7,994 nucleotides of DNA from Planctomycetota bacterium (GCA_018897395.1 JAHIKV010000386.1:1-7994); one strand, 5' to 3'. Counted from the first letter of the stretch, positions 1 through 6,433 are shown. Made by a program: numbers and translations. Notes: a model not told the origin generated them from the sequence alone.

Positions 1-8
1 GCTGTCTG

Positions 9-377
9 TCACTTCGAATCCTCGACTTGATAGAAACGTCCACACAGCGACCCCTGCCTCCTGCTCATTGCCGTAGAGCAGGTCCAAGAGGTCCCGGAAT
101 TCAGGCGTCTCGTCAGAGAGCCTGGAAGTCAGAAAGCGATAGTTACTGTCGGGGCACCTCCGTGGTCCTGAGCCGCGCACCTTGACCCCGATAATGCAAC
201 TGTTACCGCATCGCTGGCGGAAATCATGCAGTGTATCGCCGCGCCGGCGGCTGCTTCCCAGCGGTCTTTGCCCAGAGAGTCATTCATGGACTCACGATAC
301 TCCCTGGCCCTCTGCCAGAAGATAGGGGCCTTGGCCTGGTCTTCATCTCGCGTGCGGGGCCCCTTCGCGGCAATCAA
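9..377 (-). pseudogene. HEPN-domain protein (putative toxin partner of the MNT gene), frameshifted
   Basis: The reading frame begins at a TTG at 377-375 (protein start LIAAKG, read as Met), preceded by a strong GGAGGAGG. Its start overlaps the stop of the upstream nucleotidyltransferase gene (TTGA), which indicates translational coupling. The first 82 residues resemble a HEPN helical domain: a W-x-AA...IHCMISASDAVTVALSG stretch is followed by RCAAQDH, an Rx5H match to the Rx4-6H catalytic motif of HEPN RNases. The open frame ends at 129, shortly after DHGGAP. The neighbouring frame continues the likely homology without a break (DSNYRFLTSRLSDETPEFRD, then LLDLLYG). Restoring one base in the G run at 151-154 would join the two. 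A second, opposite shift at the C run 51-54 would continue as SLCGRFYQVEDSK and stop at 9-11, close to the family-like ending (K..AEYSGRFY...). I read this as a decayed gene or as homopolymer sequencing errors. The second shift is the less certain one. The family assignment is from memory of conserved motifs. Confidence 0.62.
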
Positions 378-982
378 ATGATGCCTCCTCCTTCACTCAC
401 GATTGGAATCCCTTCCTCACGTACAGACTTCCACATACCTTTTTCTTCTTTCATATGGCTGTCGTATTCACTCCGGGTGACCACTATCGGCAAGATAGGG
501 AGCCCGAACTCCTTCTGGGCCTTGGTAACGGTATCGAAGACCCTTGCCTCTGTCTTGGCGAAATCAACGTCGTTGTTCAGGACGATCATCAGGTCAATGT
601 CACTTCGATCGCTCCCCTCACCCCTGGCTACACTCCCGAATAGAATCAGCGAGTCCAGGCCTTCGGAGAGTTCACGAAAGAAGTGGTTCCCAAGAGCTGC
701 GATCAAGGACGCTTCCTTCTTGAACAACGGGACCAGCACGTCGTTCACGATGATGTTGTTTGTTGACAGTTGGAACAGCTTGGCCGTGCCAACGCTACGC
801 CTGCTGACGATGCCGATAGCCTCGAACTCATCGAGGCAGAGCCTTACCCTGTTCTGGGCACGCTTTATTAAACGTGATATCTCTCTTCCGGTGTAAGGAC
901 TGCCTGTCAGGCAAAGGAGGCGCAAGATCTGTACTTTGACCCGGCTTCCCAGTATCTCGTCAAGTGGACTGTTCAGCTTCAT
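374..982 (-). CDS. Winged-helix / minimal nucleotidyltransferase (MNT) protein, putative antitoxin
   Basis: A protein of 202 residues from the ATG at 982-980; a TTG at 991 would add three residues. No strong Shine-Dalgarno sequence is visible before either start. Residues about 8-75 look like a winged helix-turn-helix (ILGSRVKVQILRLL, TGREISRLIKRAQNRVRLCL, then a wing-like RRSVGTAKLFQL). Residues about 95-195 form the nucleotidyltransferase core, with L-F-G-S-V-A-R-G and the exact GS-x10-DxD signature (G116, S117, D128, D130). In HEPN/MNT pairs of the MntA/HepT type, the MNT protein neutralises the HEPN RNase by AMPylation; that is known for the class and inferred here. The fused DNA-binding domain suggests the protein represses its own operon, perhaps through the direct repeats at 1011-1043. 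Its stop overlaps the start of the HEPN gene by 4 nt. It could instead be a stand-alone nucleotidyltransferase regulator, but the coupled downstream partner favours toxin-antitoxin. Confidence 0.85.
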   Translation of the reverse strand: MKLNSPLDEILGSRVKVQILRLLCLTGSPYTGREISRLIKRAQNRVRLCLDEFEAIGIVSRRSVGTAKLFQLSTNNIIVNDVLVPLFKKEASLIAALGNHFFRELSEGLDSLILFGSVARGEGSDRSDIDLMIVLNNDVDFAKTEARVFDTVTKAQKEFGLPILPIVVTRSEYDSHMKEEKGMWKSVREEGIPIVSEGGGII

Positions 983-1010
983 AGTGATCAAAGTGTATCA
1001 CAAATAAGTT

Positions 1011-1043
1011 CAAATGACTACATAACAGGTCAGATGACTACAT
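1011..1043. promoter_or_regulatory. Direct repeat upstream of the MNT/HEPN operon, candidate operator
   Basis: CAAATGACTACAT (1011-1023) recurs as CAGATGACTACAT (1031-1043), 12 of 13 bases identical, with a start-to-start distance of 20 bp (about two helical turns). The pair lies 29-61 bp upstream of the MNT start codon, where an autoregulatory winged-helix protein would be expected to bind. I cannot pick a convincing -35/-10 pair for this operon. The operator role is inferred from position and periodicity only. Confidence 0.4.
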
Positions 1044-1224
1044 GATGATTCGGTCTGAATCGGCACGTCTGAATTCTGAATCTCACACAACACAGATATA
1101 AGCCAATGAGCACAGTAACGCCTATTATCGTGCGCATCGGGCTGAGAGCCGTTTTAAGAAACCTTCCAATAACTAAGAAAGAGCCGAGGGCGGGATTGCG
1201 CCTAGGAAATCGGCTTCAGAGGGG
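1044..1224. other. Intergenic region with a possible stem-loop, no gene recognised
   Basis: Between the divergent operon and the large secreted-protein gene I find no convincing coding region; the short frame starting at 1106 has no recognisable motif. One possible stem-loop is visible: AGCCGA (1182-1187) can pair with TCGGCT (1210-1215), enclosing an inner GGCG/CGCC stem around a GGATTG loop. It lies just upstream of the first TATAAT box. I looked for conserved cyclic-di-GMP riboswitch elements, because such switches often precede adhesin genes, and did not see them. Confidence 0.3.
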
Positions 1225-1344
1225 TATAATGATGGCGTCGGTGGCTGGAAATGGGAAATGTCAGTCGAAGCCTTATACCGGACCCGAAAAGGACCCGAAA
1301 ACGTTATAATCACGATGTTGGGAGGCGGATATGGGGAAATGTCG
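1225..1344 (+). promoter_or_regulatory. Duplicated promoter-like region with 11-bp tandem repeat before the large secreted-protein gene
   Basis: Two perfect TATAAT boxes lie at 1225-1230 and 1305-1310, exactly 80 bp apart. Each is followed at nearly the same distance by GGGAAATGTC (from 1253 and from 1334), and the bases between are partly alike, so this appears to be an old tandem duplication. Neither box has a recognisable -35 at 16-18 bp. In the -35 position of the second box sits a perfect 11-bp tandem repeat, GGACCCGAAAA twice (1280-1301), about one helical turn per unit, as would suit an activator-dependent promoter. The second box is the likelier driver of the gene, being closest to it. 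Confidence 0.42.
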
Positions 1345-1402
1345 GTTTATGCTACTGACGAAGAACAGCACCGCTCCAGTTCGAGTGAATCGAGGTGTAG
1401 TT

Positions 1403-4400
1403 ATGAGAGTCAGAGTCTTGCTTCCACGTCGCAGCCGCATTGCGTTACTTGCCGTCTTGATGTGCCTGTTACTACCTCTCACGGTGCTTCCGCTGTTCGG
1501 AACGGGCGCGTCGGCCGCAGAGGTTTCGAACTGCATATACACCGTCCGTGCGTCGGTGATCGGCGGGCACGGTTCCGTGAGTCCGACGAAACAATGGGTC
1601 TTCAGGCGTCATACGGCGACCATCAACATAACCCCCGATACCGGCTATCACATCGACATGATTATCGACAACGCGAGAGTCATGCCTGTCGCAAATCCCT
1701 ACAAGATATCCAAAGTCAAAGAAACGCACGATGTCTACGTGACGTTCGCCAGGAACAAGTACACCGTTAACGCCTCGGTGAACGGAGGCCACGGCACGGC
1801 CACTCCCGCGACGCAGTCTGTCCTGTATGGAGGGACGGTTTCCATAGACCTGAAGGCCGATCCGGTGTACGTAATAGCGACGATCACCGACAACGGTGCG
1901 TCGAAACCTGTCGCGGACCCATACGTGATAAACAACGTCACGGCGAACCACGACGTGGTCGTCACCTTCACCCGCGACCAGTACGCCGTGAACGCGTCCG
2001 TAAGTGGAGGGCACGGCTCCGTGAGACCGCCGACGCAGACGGTTGCCGGGGGAGCCACCGCCTCGATCAGCATCACACCGGACGCTGGGTACGAGATCGT
2101 GAGCATATCCGACAACCAGAGCGAAGTGCCGATATCGAACCCGTATGTCATCACAGGGGTGGCGGCGGATCACGACGTGGTGGTGACGTTCGGTATACGG
2201 GAGTATATGGTCACCGCGACGGTAGCGGGAGGAAACGGCACGGCGGCGCCGCCCACGCAGACGGTCGAGTACGGCCAGGCCGCCTCTATCGACCTCGCCC
2301 CCGATCCCGGCTATCACATCTCCTCGATCACCGACAACGGGACGCCCGTCCCCGTCACCGACCCGTACATCATCGACAACGTGACGACCATACACGTGGT
2401 GGTAGTCACCTTCGATACTGACCGTTACCCGGTCGACGCTTCCGTCAGTGGAGGACACGGCGCCGTGGACCCGGTTACCCAGACGGTCGACCAGGGAGCG
2501 ACCGCCGCGATCAACATCACGCCCGATGCCGGGTACGAGATCGCCACCATATCCGATAACGGCGTCGCGATGCCGATATCGAACCCGTATGTGATAAACA
2601 ACGTCACGGAAGAACACGACGTGATCGTGACGTTCGCGCTCAACCAGTACACAGTAGACGCCACGGTCGCGGGTGGGAATGGCAACGTGGACCCCCTCTC
2701 CCAGGACGTCTTACACGGGGGAACGGCCGTGATCGACATCATCCCCGACGCCGGCTACCACATCGCTTCCATCATCGACAACGGGTCTCCGATGACGATC
2801 GAAGACCCTTACGTAATTACCGGTGTCACCGCCGACCACGACGTGGTGGTGAGCTTCGCCTTGAACCAGTATGACGTAGATGCGTCGGTGAGTGGCGGGC
2901 ACGGCACGGTGTCGCCGACAACCCAGACCGTGAACCACGGCGCGACCGCCTCGATCGACCTTACGCCCGATCCCGGCTACCAGGTGGGCACCATAACCGA
3001 CAACGGGGTCCTCATACCCGATGTCAATCCGTATGTGATCAACAACGCGACCGCTGACCACGAAGTTGTGGTCACCTTCAAGATCTCGGACTACATGGTC
3101 GCCGCCTCAGCCGCCGGGGGACACGGCACCGCCACGCCCGCGACGCAGACAGTGGCGTCCGGCGGGGACTCGCAGCCGATAGTCTTCACGCCGGAGGCCG
3201 GTTACCACATCTCGACCGTAACGGACAACGGGGTGTCGCAGCCACCGTTGAGCCCCTACACCGTGCTGATCGTCACCGACGACCATTCGGTTGTCGTTAC
3301 TTTCGCGCTCGACAACTTCACCGTTGACGCCCTGGTCCAGGGAGGGCACGGCGCGGTAAGCCCGCCGACGCAGACGGTTGCGGCAGGAGCGACCGCTTCG
3401 ATAGCCATTACGCCCGATGCCGGTTATGAGATCGCCACGATGTCCGACAACGGCGTCGCGATGCCGATATCGAACCCGTATGTGATAAACCCGGTCAACG
3501 AAGCTCACGACGTGGTCGTCACCTTTTCCCTCAACCAGTACGCGGTTACGGCGGACGCCCCCGGAGGATACGGTTCCGTGGATCCTCCCGCCCAGACCAT
3601 CGCGTACGGGGGAACCGCCCGAGTGGACATGACGCCCGATCCCGGCTATCACATCTCCTCGATTACCGACAACGGGACGCCCGTCCCCGTCACCGACCCG
3701 TACATCATTGAGAACGTGACGGCCATACACGTGGTGGTAATCACCTTCGATACTGACCGCTACCCGGTCGACGCTTCCGTCAGTGGAGGACACGGCGCCG
3801 TGGACCCGGTTACCCAGACCGTGGACCAGGGTGTGACCGCTGCAATCAACATAACCCCGGATGCCGGGTACGAGATCGAGACGATATCGGATAACGGGAT
3901 TGCCATGCCGATCTCGAACCCGTACGTGATAAACAACGTCACGGAAGAACACGACGTGATCGTGACGTTCGATATCCTGGAGTACACGGTGACCGCGACT
4001 GACGCGGGAGGCCACGGCTCGGTCGCGCCTCCGACGCAAACGGTGAAGTACGACCATACCGCGACGATCGACATTACGCCGGATCCCGGCTACGACATCG
4101 CTTCTATCATCGACAACGGGTCTCCGATGACGATCGAAGACCCTTACGTAATTACCGGTGTCACCGCCGACCACACGGTCGTGGTGGGCTTCGCCTTGAA
4201 CCAGTATGACGTAGATGCGTCGGTGAGTGGCGGGCACGGCACGGTGGATCCGGGCACCCAGACCGTAATGGGGGGCGGCACGGCCGCGATAAACATAGTG
4301 GCCGACACAGGCTACCACATCGAAACGATCACCGACAACGAGGCGCACGTCGCCGTCGCCAATCCGTACATCCTAACGGGCGTCACCGCGAACCACACGA

Positions 4401-5905
4401 TAGTCATCACGTTCGCGATAAACGAGTACACCGCGACGGCCAGCGTAGCGGGAAGCAACGGCTCGGTGACTCCCGAGAAGCAGACGGTCGCGTACGGGGA
4501 CACGACCGTGATCGGTCTTTACCCCGACACGGACTACCACCCCTCGACGATCATCGACAACGGAGTTCACAAAGCGGTGACCAGCCCGTACTTCATCGAC
4601 GACACCACCGCGAACCACGACGTGACGGTCAGCTTCGCGTACGACGCGTCGGCCGACTTCTACCTTGCGGAGGGCTCCACCGCCTGGGGCTTCTCCTCCT
4701 ACATCTGCATCGAGAACCCGAACACGCAGGGTCTCAACGCCCGCCTAACCTACATGCTCTCCGACGGCTCGACGGATGAGCAGACCGTCGGCCTTCCACC
4801 GCTATCGCAGGTGACGGTGAACCCGGCGGCCGTCCTGGGCGAGGCCGACTTCTCCACGCACGTGGAGTGCATCGAAAACGATACGATAGCGGTCGACCGG
4901 ACCATGAGCTGGACCGGGCCCGGGGCGGCGTCCCCGGAGGCGCACTGCTCGGTCGGGGTGGCGGCTCCCGCAACCACCTGGTACCTGCCGGAGGGCTCCT
5001 CGGCCTTCGGGTTCGAGACGTGGACCCTGGTCGAGAATCCCAATGACCTGGACACGAGTGTCTCCATCCTTTACATGACCGAGGAGAACGGGCCCATGCA
5101 GTTCGACAGGGTGGTGCCCGCGCGCACCAGGGCCACGTACTCCATGATCGCGGATATAGGCGCTCAGAACGCCTCCATCGAGGTGGGCTCGAGCCTGCCG
5201 GTGGTGGCGGAGAGGAGCATGTACCGCCACGACCGCAGGGAGGGCTCCAACTCGATAGGCACCGATGTGCCGTCGGACAGCTTCTACCTTGCCGAGGGCT
5301 CCACCGCCTGGGGCTTTGACACCTTCGTATTGGTGCAGAACCCCAACGAGACAGGGGCGAACGTAACGCTGACGTGCTTGACCAACACGGGCCCCAGGGC
5401 TCTCGATCCGTTCACCGTGCCACCGCAGTCGCGCGAGACAGTCTGGATGAACGACCTCATTGCCGATACCGACTTCTCGACCAAGGTGACCGCGGACGTG
5501 CCGATAATCGCCGAGCGCGCAATGTACTGGGGAGCGGGAAGCGCCCTGGGAGAGGCGTGCCACGATTCCATCGGGCTCGACGAGCCCCACGCGATGTTTT
5601 TCCTGCCCGACGGCCAGACCTCCGACGGCAGGGAGACGTTCACACTGGTGGCGAATCCCAACGATAGCCCCGTCGACGTGATGGTCTCCTACCTCTACGC
5701 CGACGGTACAGGGTCGAGCTACTTCCAGGTGACCCTCCCTGCGAACTCGCGCGAAACCTTCAGCATGGGGGCGCGGCTCACCTCGGGAAGGGCCTCAGTC
5801 GCGGTCACGTGCCTCACGTCGGACAAAAAGATACTCGCCGAGCGCTCCATGTACTGGAACAACCGGGGCGTTGGCACTAACACCGTCGGCGACTGGTCGC
5901 ACTGA
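1403..5905 (+). CDS. Large secreted repeat protein: 14 InlB-B-like repeats plus four C-terminal WGF/NPN repeats
   Basis: Two starts are plausible. The ATG at 1331 (GGAGG at 1321-1325) gives 1524 residues. The ATG at 1403 (GAGGTG at 1392-1397) gives 1500 residues and places the signal peptide at the very N-terminus, so I prefer 1403. From that start, residues 1-38 are a Sec signal: basic RVRVLLPRRSR, a Leu-rich core, and cleavage near GASA/AEV. A cysteine in the core does not form a lipobox. Residues about 46-1082 are 14 tandem repeats, 13 of exactly 74 residues and one of 75. Their consensus is Y.V.ASV.GGHG.V.P.TQTV..G..A.I.ITPD.GY.I..I.DNG....I.NPYVI..VT..HDVVVTF, like the divergent InlB B-repeat beta-grasp family. 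Residues about 1086-1500 are four longer repeats (FYLAEGSTAWGF, NPN, AERSMYW). There is no LPXTG motif, C-terminal helix or SLH domain. It is probably a cell-surface or released adhesin or stalk-like protein; its ligand is unknown. It has no apparent operon partner. Confidence 0.88.
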   Translation: MRVRVLLPRRSRIALLAVLMCLLLPLTVLPLFGTGASAAEVSNCIYTVRASVIGGHGSVSPTKQWVFRRHTATINITPDTGYHIDMIIDNARVMPVANPYKISKVKETHDVYVTFARNKYTVNASVNGGHGTATPATQSVLYGGTVSIDLKADPVYVIATITDNGASKPVADPYVINNVTANHDVVVTFTRDQYAVNASVSGGHGSVRPPTQTVAGGATASISITPDAGYEIVSISDNQSEVPISNPYVITGVAADHDVVVTFGIREYMVTATVAGGNGTAAPPTQTVEYGQAASIDLAPDPGYHISSITDNGTPVPVTDPYIIDNVTTIHVVVVTFDTDRYPVDASVSGGHGAVDPVTQTVDQGATAAINITPDAGYEIATISDNGVAMPISNPYVINNVTEEHDVIVTFALNQYTVDATVAGGNGNVDPLSQDVLHGGTAVIDIIPDAGYHIASIIDNGSPMTIEDPYVITGVTADHDVVVSFALNQYDVDASVSGGHGTVSPTTQTVNHGATASIDLTPDPGYQVGTITDNGVLIPDVNPYVINNATADHEVVVTFKISDYMVAASAAGGHGTATPATQTVASGGDSQPIVFTPEAGYHISTVTDNGVSQPPLSPYTVLIVTDDHSVVVTFALDNFTVDALVQGGHGAVSPPTQTVAAGATASIAITPDAGYEIATMSDNGVAMPISNPYVINPVNEAHDVVVTFSLNQYAVTADAPGGYGSVDPPAQTIAYGGTARVDMTPDPGYHISSITDNGTPVPVTDPYIIENVTAIHVVVITFDTDRYPVDASVSGGHGAVDPVTQTVDQGVTAAINITPDAGYEIETISDNGIAMPISNPYVINNVTEEHDVIVTFDILEYTVTATDAGGHGSVAPPTQTVKYDHTATIDITPDPGYDIASIIDNGSPMTIEDPYVITGVTADHTVVVGFALNQYDVDASVSGGHGTVDPGTQTVMGGGTAAINIVADTGYHIETITDNEAHVAVANPYILTGVTANHTIVITFAINEYTATASVAGSNGSVTPEKQTVAYGDTTVIGLYPDTDYHPSTIIDNGVHKAVTSPYFIDDTTANHDVTVSFAYDASADFYLAEGSTAWGFSSYICIENPNTQGLNARLTYMLSDGSTDEQTVGLPPLSQVTVNPAAVLGEADFSTHVECIENDTIAVDRTMSWTGPGAASPEAHCSVGVAAPATTWYLPEGSSAFGFETWTLVENPNDLDTSVSILYMTEENGPMQFDRVVPARTRATYSMIADIGAQNASIEVGSSLPVVAERSMYRHDRREGSNSIGTDVPSDSFYLAEGSTAWGFDTFVLVQNPNETGANVTLTCLTNTGPRALDPFTVPPQSRETVWMNDLIADTDFSTKVTADVPIIAERAMYWGAGSALGEACHDSIGLDEPHAMFFLPDGQTSDGRETFTLVANPNDSPVDVMVSYLYADGTGSSYFQVTLPANSRETFSMGARLTSGRASVAVTCLTSDKKILAERSMYWNNRGVGTNTVGDWSH
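2303..2911 (+). repeat. Copy 1 of a 609-bp segment duplicated inside the array
   Basis: This segment, from the middle of unit 4 to the start of unit 7, matches 3638-4246 at a constant offset of 1335 bp (six units plus the extra codon of unit 8). Exact or nearly exact stretches include 2426-2482, 2771-2839 and 2855-2911. They are separated by diverged patches, most clearly in the first half of unit 6. Confidence 0.85.
3638..4246 (+). repeat. Copy 2 of the 609-bp segment duplicated inside the array
   Basis: Counterpart of 2303-2911, covering the middle of unit 10 to the start of unit 13. Shared silent positions show descent from one DNA segment rather than protein-level convergence alone. The first half of unit 12 has diverged from unit 6 and looks more like unit 4, as expected from later gene conversion between units. 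Confidence 0.85.
4658..5902 (+). repeat. Four C-terminal repeats of about 101-107 residues (FYLAEGST.WGF type)
   Basis: Repeats begin at 4658 (FYLAEGSTAWGF), 4979 (WYLPEGSSAFGF), 5282 (FYLAEGSTAWGF) and 5597 (FFLPDGQTSDGR). Each continues with an aromatic strand ending in NPN (the first as CIENPN), a hydrophobic strand pair, a P-x-S or P-A-x-[ST]-R-x-T turn (P-L-S in the first), and a closing V-D-R or A-E-R followed by [ST]-M-[SY]. The pattern suggests Ig-like beta-sandwich modules. I recall this repeat from secreted proteins of deep-branching actinobacteria but cannot name a Pfam family with confidence. The fourth repeat has lost the WGF motif and ends the protein at WSH. Confidence 0.8.
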
Positions 5906-5906
5906 A

Positions 5907-5940
5907 GGGCCCGGACCGCTCGGAGCGCCGGCCGGGTCCC
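5907..5940 (+). terminator. Strong GC-rich hairpin just after the large secreted-protein gene
   Basis: Beginning one base after the stop codon, GGGCCCGG (5907-5914) pairs with CCGG-GT-CCC (5932-5940) with a small bulge, around an inner CGCT/AGCG stem with a CGG loop. No T-run follows directly, so it is not a textbook intrinsic terminator. It may stabilise the 3' end of the message or act together with the next hairpin. Confidence 0.5.
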
Positions 5941-5944
5941 ACTA

Positions 5945-5981
5945 GGGGCTGCGGCCATTATCGGCTTTTTCGATAGAGCCC
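5945..5981 (+). terminator. Second hairpin after the large secreted-protein gene
   Basis: TATCG (5959-5963) pairs with CGATA (5971-5975), the T-run lying in the loop. The outer arms GGGCT (5946-5950) and AGCCC (5977-5981) extend the structure with an asymmetric internal loop. Because the T-run is in the loop, intrinsic termination is uncertain. Confidence 0.3.
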
Positions 5982-6099
5982 GGGGTTGCGCATGCCTAGA
6001 GCCGGTTCAGGTCCGCGACGACGAGCGGCGAGCCCCCCGGTAGCTCTTTGTTGAGGGGAGAAGCGTAAGCGACGTCAAATGACGTTTAGCAAATAAGAC
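5982..6099. other. Non-coding stretch with an ACGTCA dyad
   Basis: No coding region is recognised here. GACGTCA (6071-6077) and TGACGTT (6080-6086) form an inverted repeat with two central bases and six perfectly matched inner positions. It lies about 40 bp before the recombinase remnant. It could be a regulator half-site pair or a leftover recombination site; the sequence does not decide. Confidence 0.3.
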
Positions 6100-6396
6100 T
6101 GCGAAATAAAGGCTAACCCCCACATGCTCCGTCACGCCTGCGCGACCGAGCTCCTGCGCCGCGGGGTATACCTTCGGGTAATCCAGGATGCCCTGGGCCA
6201 CAAGAACATCTCCATCACACAGATCTACACCCACGTCGTCAACTATGATGTCAGGCTGTGCTATGTAGTCAACGTCCATGTGCCTCAGCAATCCCAAACT
6301 TTGTGCATGTACCAAGGTCCGTTTCGAGCTAACCGACAGAATCAGCTTAATGAATCCTCTTTCTCAGATCAACAAAAGCATCGCAGGCGTGTATAA
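6100..6396 (+). pseudogene. Tyrosine recombinase / phage integrase, orphan C-terminal catalytic fragment
   Basis: An open frame follows the TAA at 6094. It contains NPHMLRHACATELLRRG, then VIQDALGHKNI, then IYTHVV, which are the last conserved boxes of tyrosine recombinases. The H-x-x-R box, the LGH histidine and the nucleophilic tyrosine of IYTHV are all present. The N-terminal SAM-like core-binding domain and the first catalytic arginine are absent, and no matching fragment is visible upstream. After about 6250 the translation (LCYVVNVHVPQQ...) no longer resembles the family, and it ends at 6394-6396 within the greA promoter. The fragment cannot be an active recombinase alone. It marks a former integrative element, phage or XerC/D-like integrase that has been mostly deleted. 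Confidence 0.82.
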
Positions 6397-6397
6397 T
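6369..6397 (+). promoter_or_regulatory. Putative sigma-70-type promoter of greA
   Basis: TCAACA (6369-6374, four of six bases matching TTGACA) and a perfect TATAAT (6392-6397) are separated by 17 bp. They lie in the tail of the recombinase remnant, 37 bp before the greA start codon. Start of transcription would fall near 6404. Confidence 0.6.
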
Positions 6398-6433
6398 CAG
6401 GCATAATCGAGAGATATCAGTTTAGGAGAAACT

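Larger units (their letters stand above)
1538..4648 (+). repeat. Tandem array of 14 units, 222 bp (74 codons) each, InlB-B-like
   Basis: Unit starts (the Tyr or Phe codon opening each repeat) fall at 1538, 1760, 1982, 2204, 2426, 2648, 2870, 3092, 3317, 3539, 3761, 3983, 4205 and 4427. The spacing is 222 bp everywhere except after unit 8, which is one codon longer. Conserved points in each unit are GGHG or GGNG near residue 9, TQTV near 18, a P-D-x-GY turn near 38, DNG near 46, NPY or DPY near 56, and a closing V-V-V-T-F strand. Units 3, 5, 9 and 11 share the version ending PISNPYVI, while units 4, 6, 10 and 12 do not, hinting at a partial two-unit higher order. Cysteine is absent from the array, so it relies on no disulphides. 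Confidence 0.92.

Noticed and set aside
231..896. Plus-strand open frame of 221 codons
   Set aside because: It overlaps the well-supported nucleotidyltransferase and HEPN frames on the other strand and shows no domain.
1106..1309. Small plus-strand frame in the intergenic region
   Set aside because: No Shine-Dalgarno sequence, no recognisable motif, and it runs through the tandem repeat and into the second TATAAT box.
1130..1330. Possible cyclic-di-GMP or other riboswitch upstream of the adhesin-like gene
   Set aside because: The conserved core elements of known classes are not visible. Only a generic stem-loop can be drawn.
3107..4348. Long minus-strand open frame (413 codons), with others at 1472-2617, 2711-3061 and 4802-5590
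   Set aside because: They lie antisense to the repeat gene and echo its 222-bp periodicity. Their composition (Arg, Val, Asp, His rich) is that expected from reading GC-rich repeats backwards, and they have no start signals or recognisable domains.
1538..4648. CRISPR-like or non-coding satellite array
   Set aside because: The period is 222 bp with no constant repeat/spacer division, and the reading frame is open throughout, so this is a protein-coding repeat.
5850..5905. Sortase or membrane anchor at the end of the secreted protein
   Set aside because: No LPXTG-like motif, hydrophobic helix or basic tail; the protein ends in VGDWSH.
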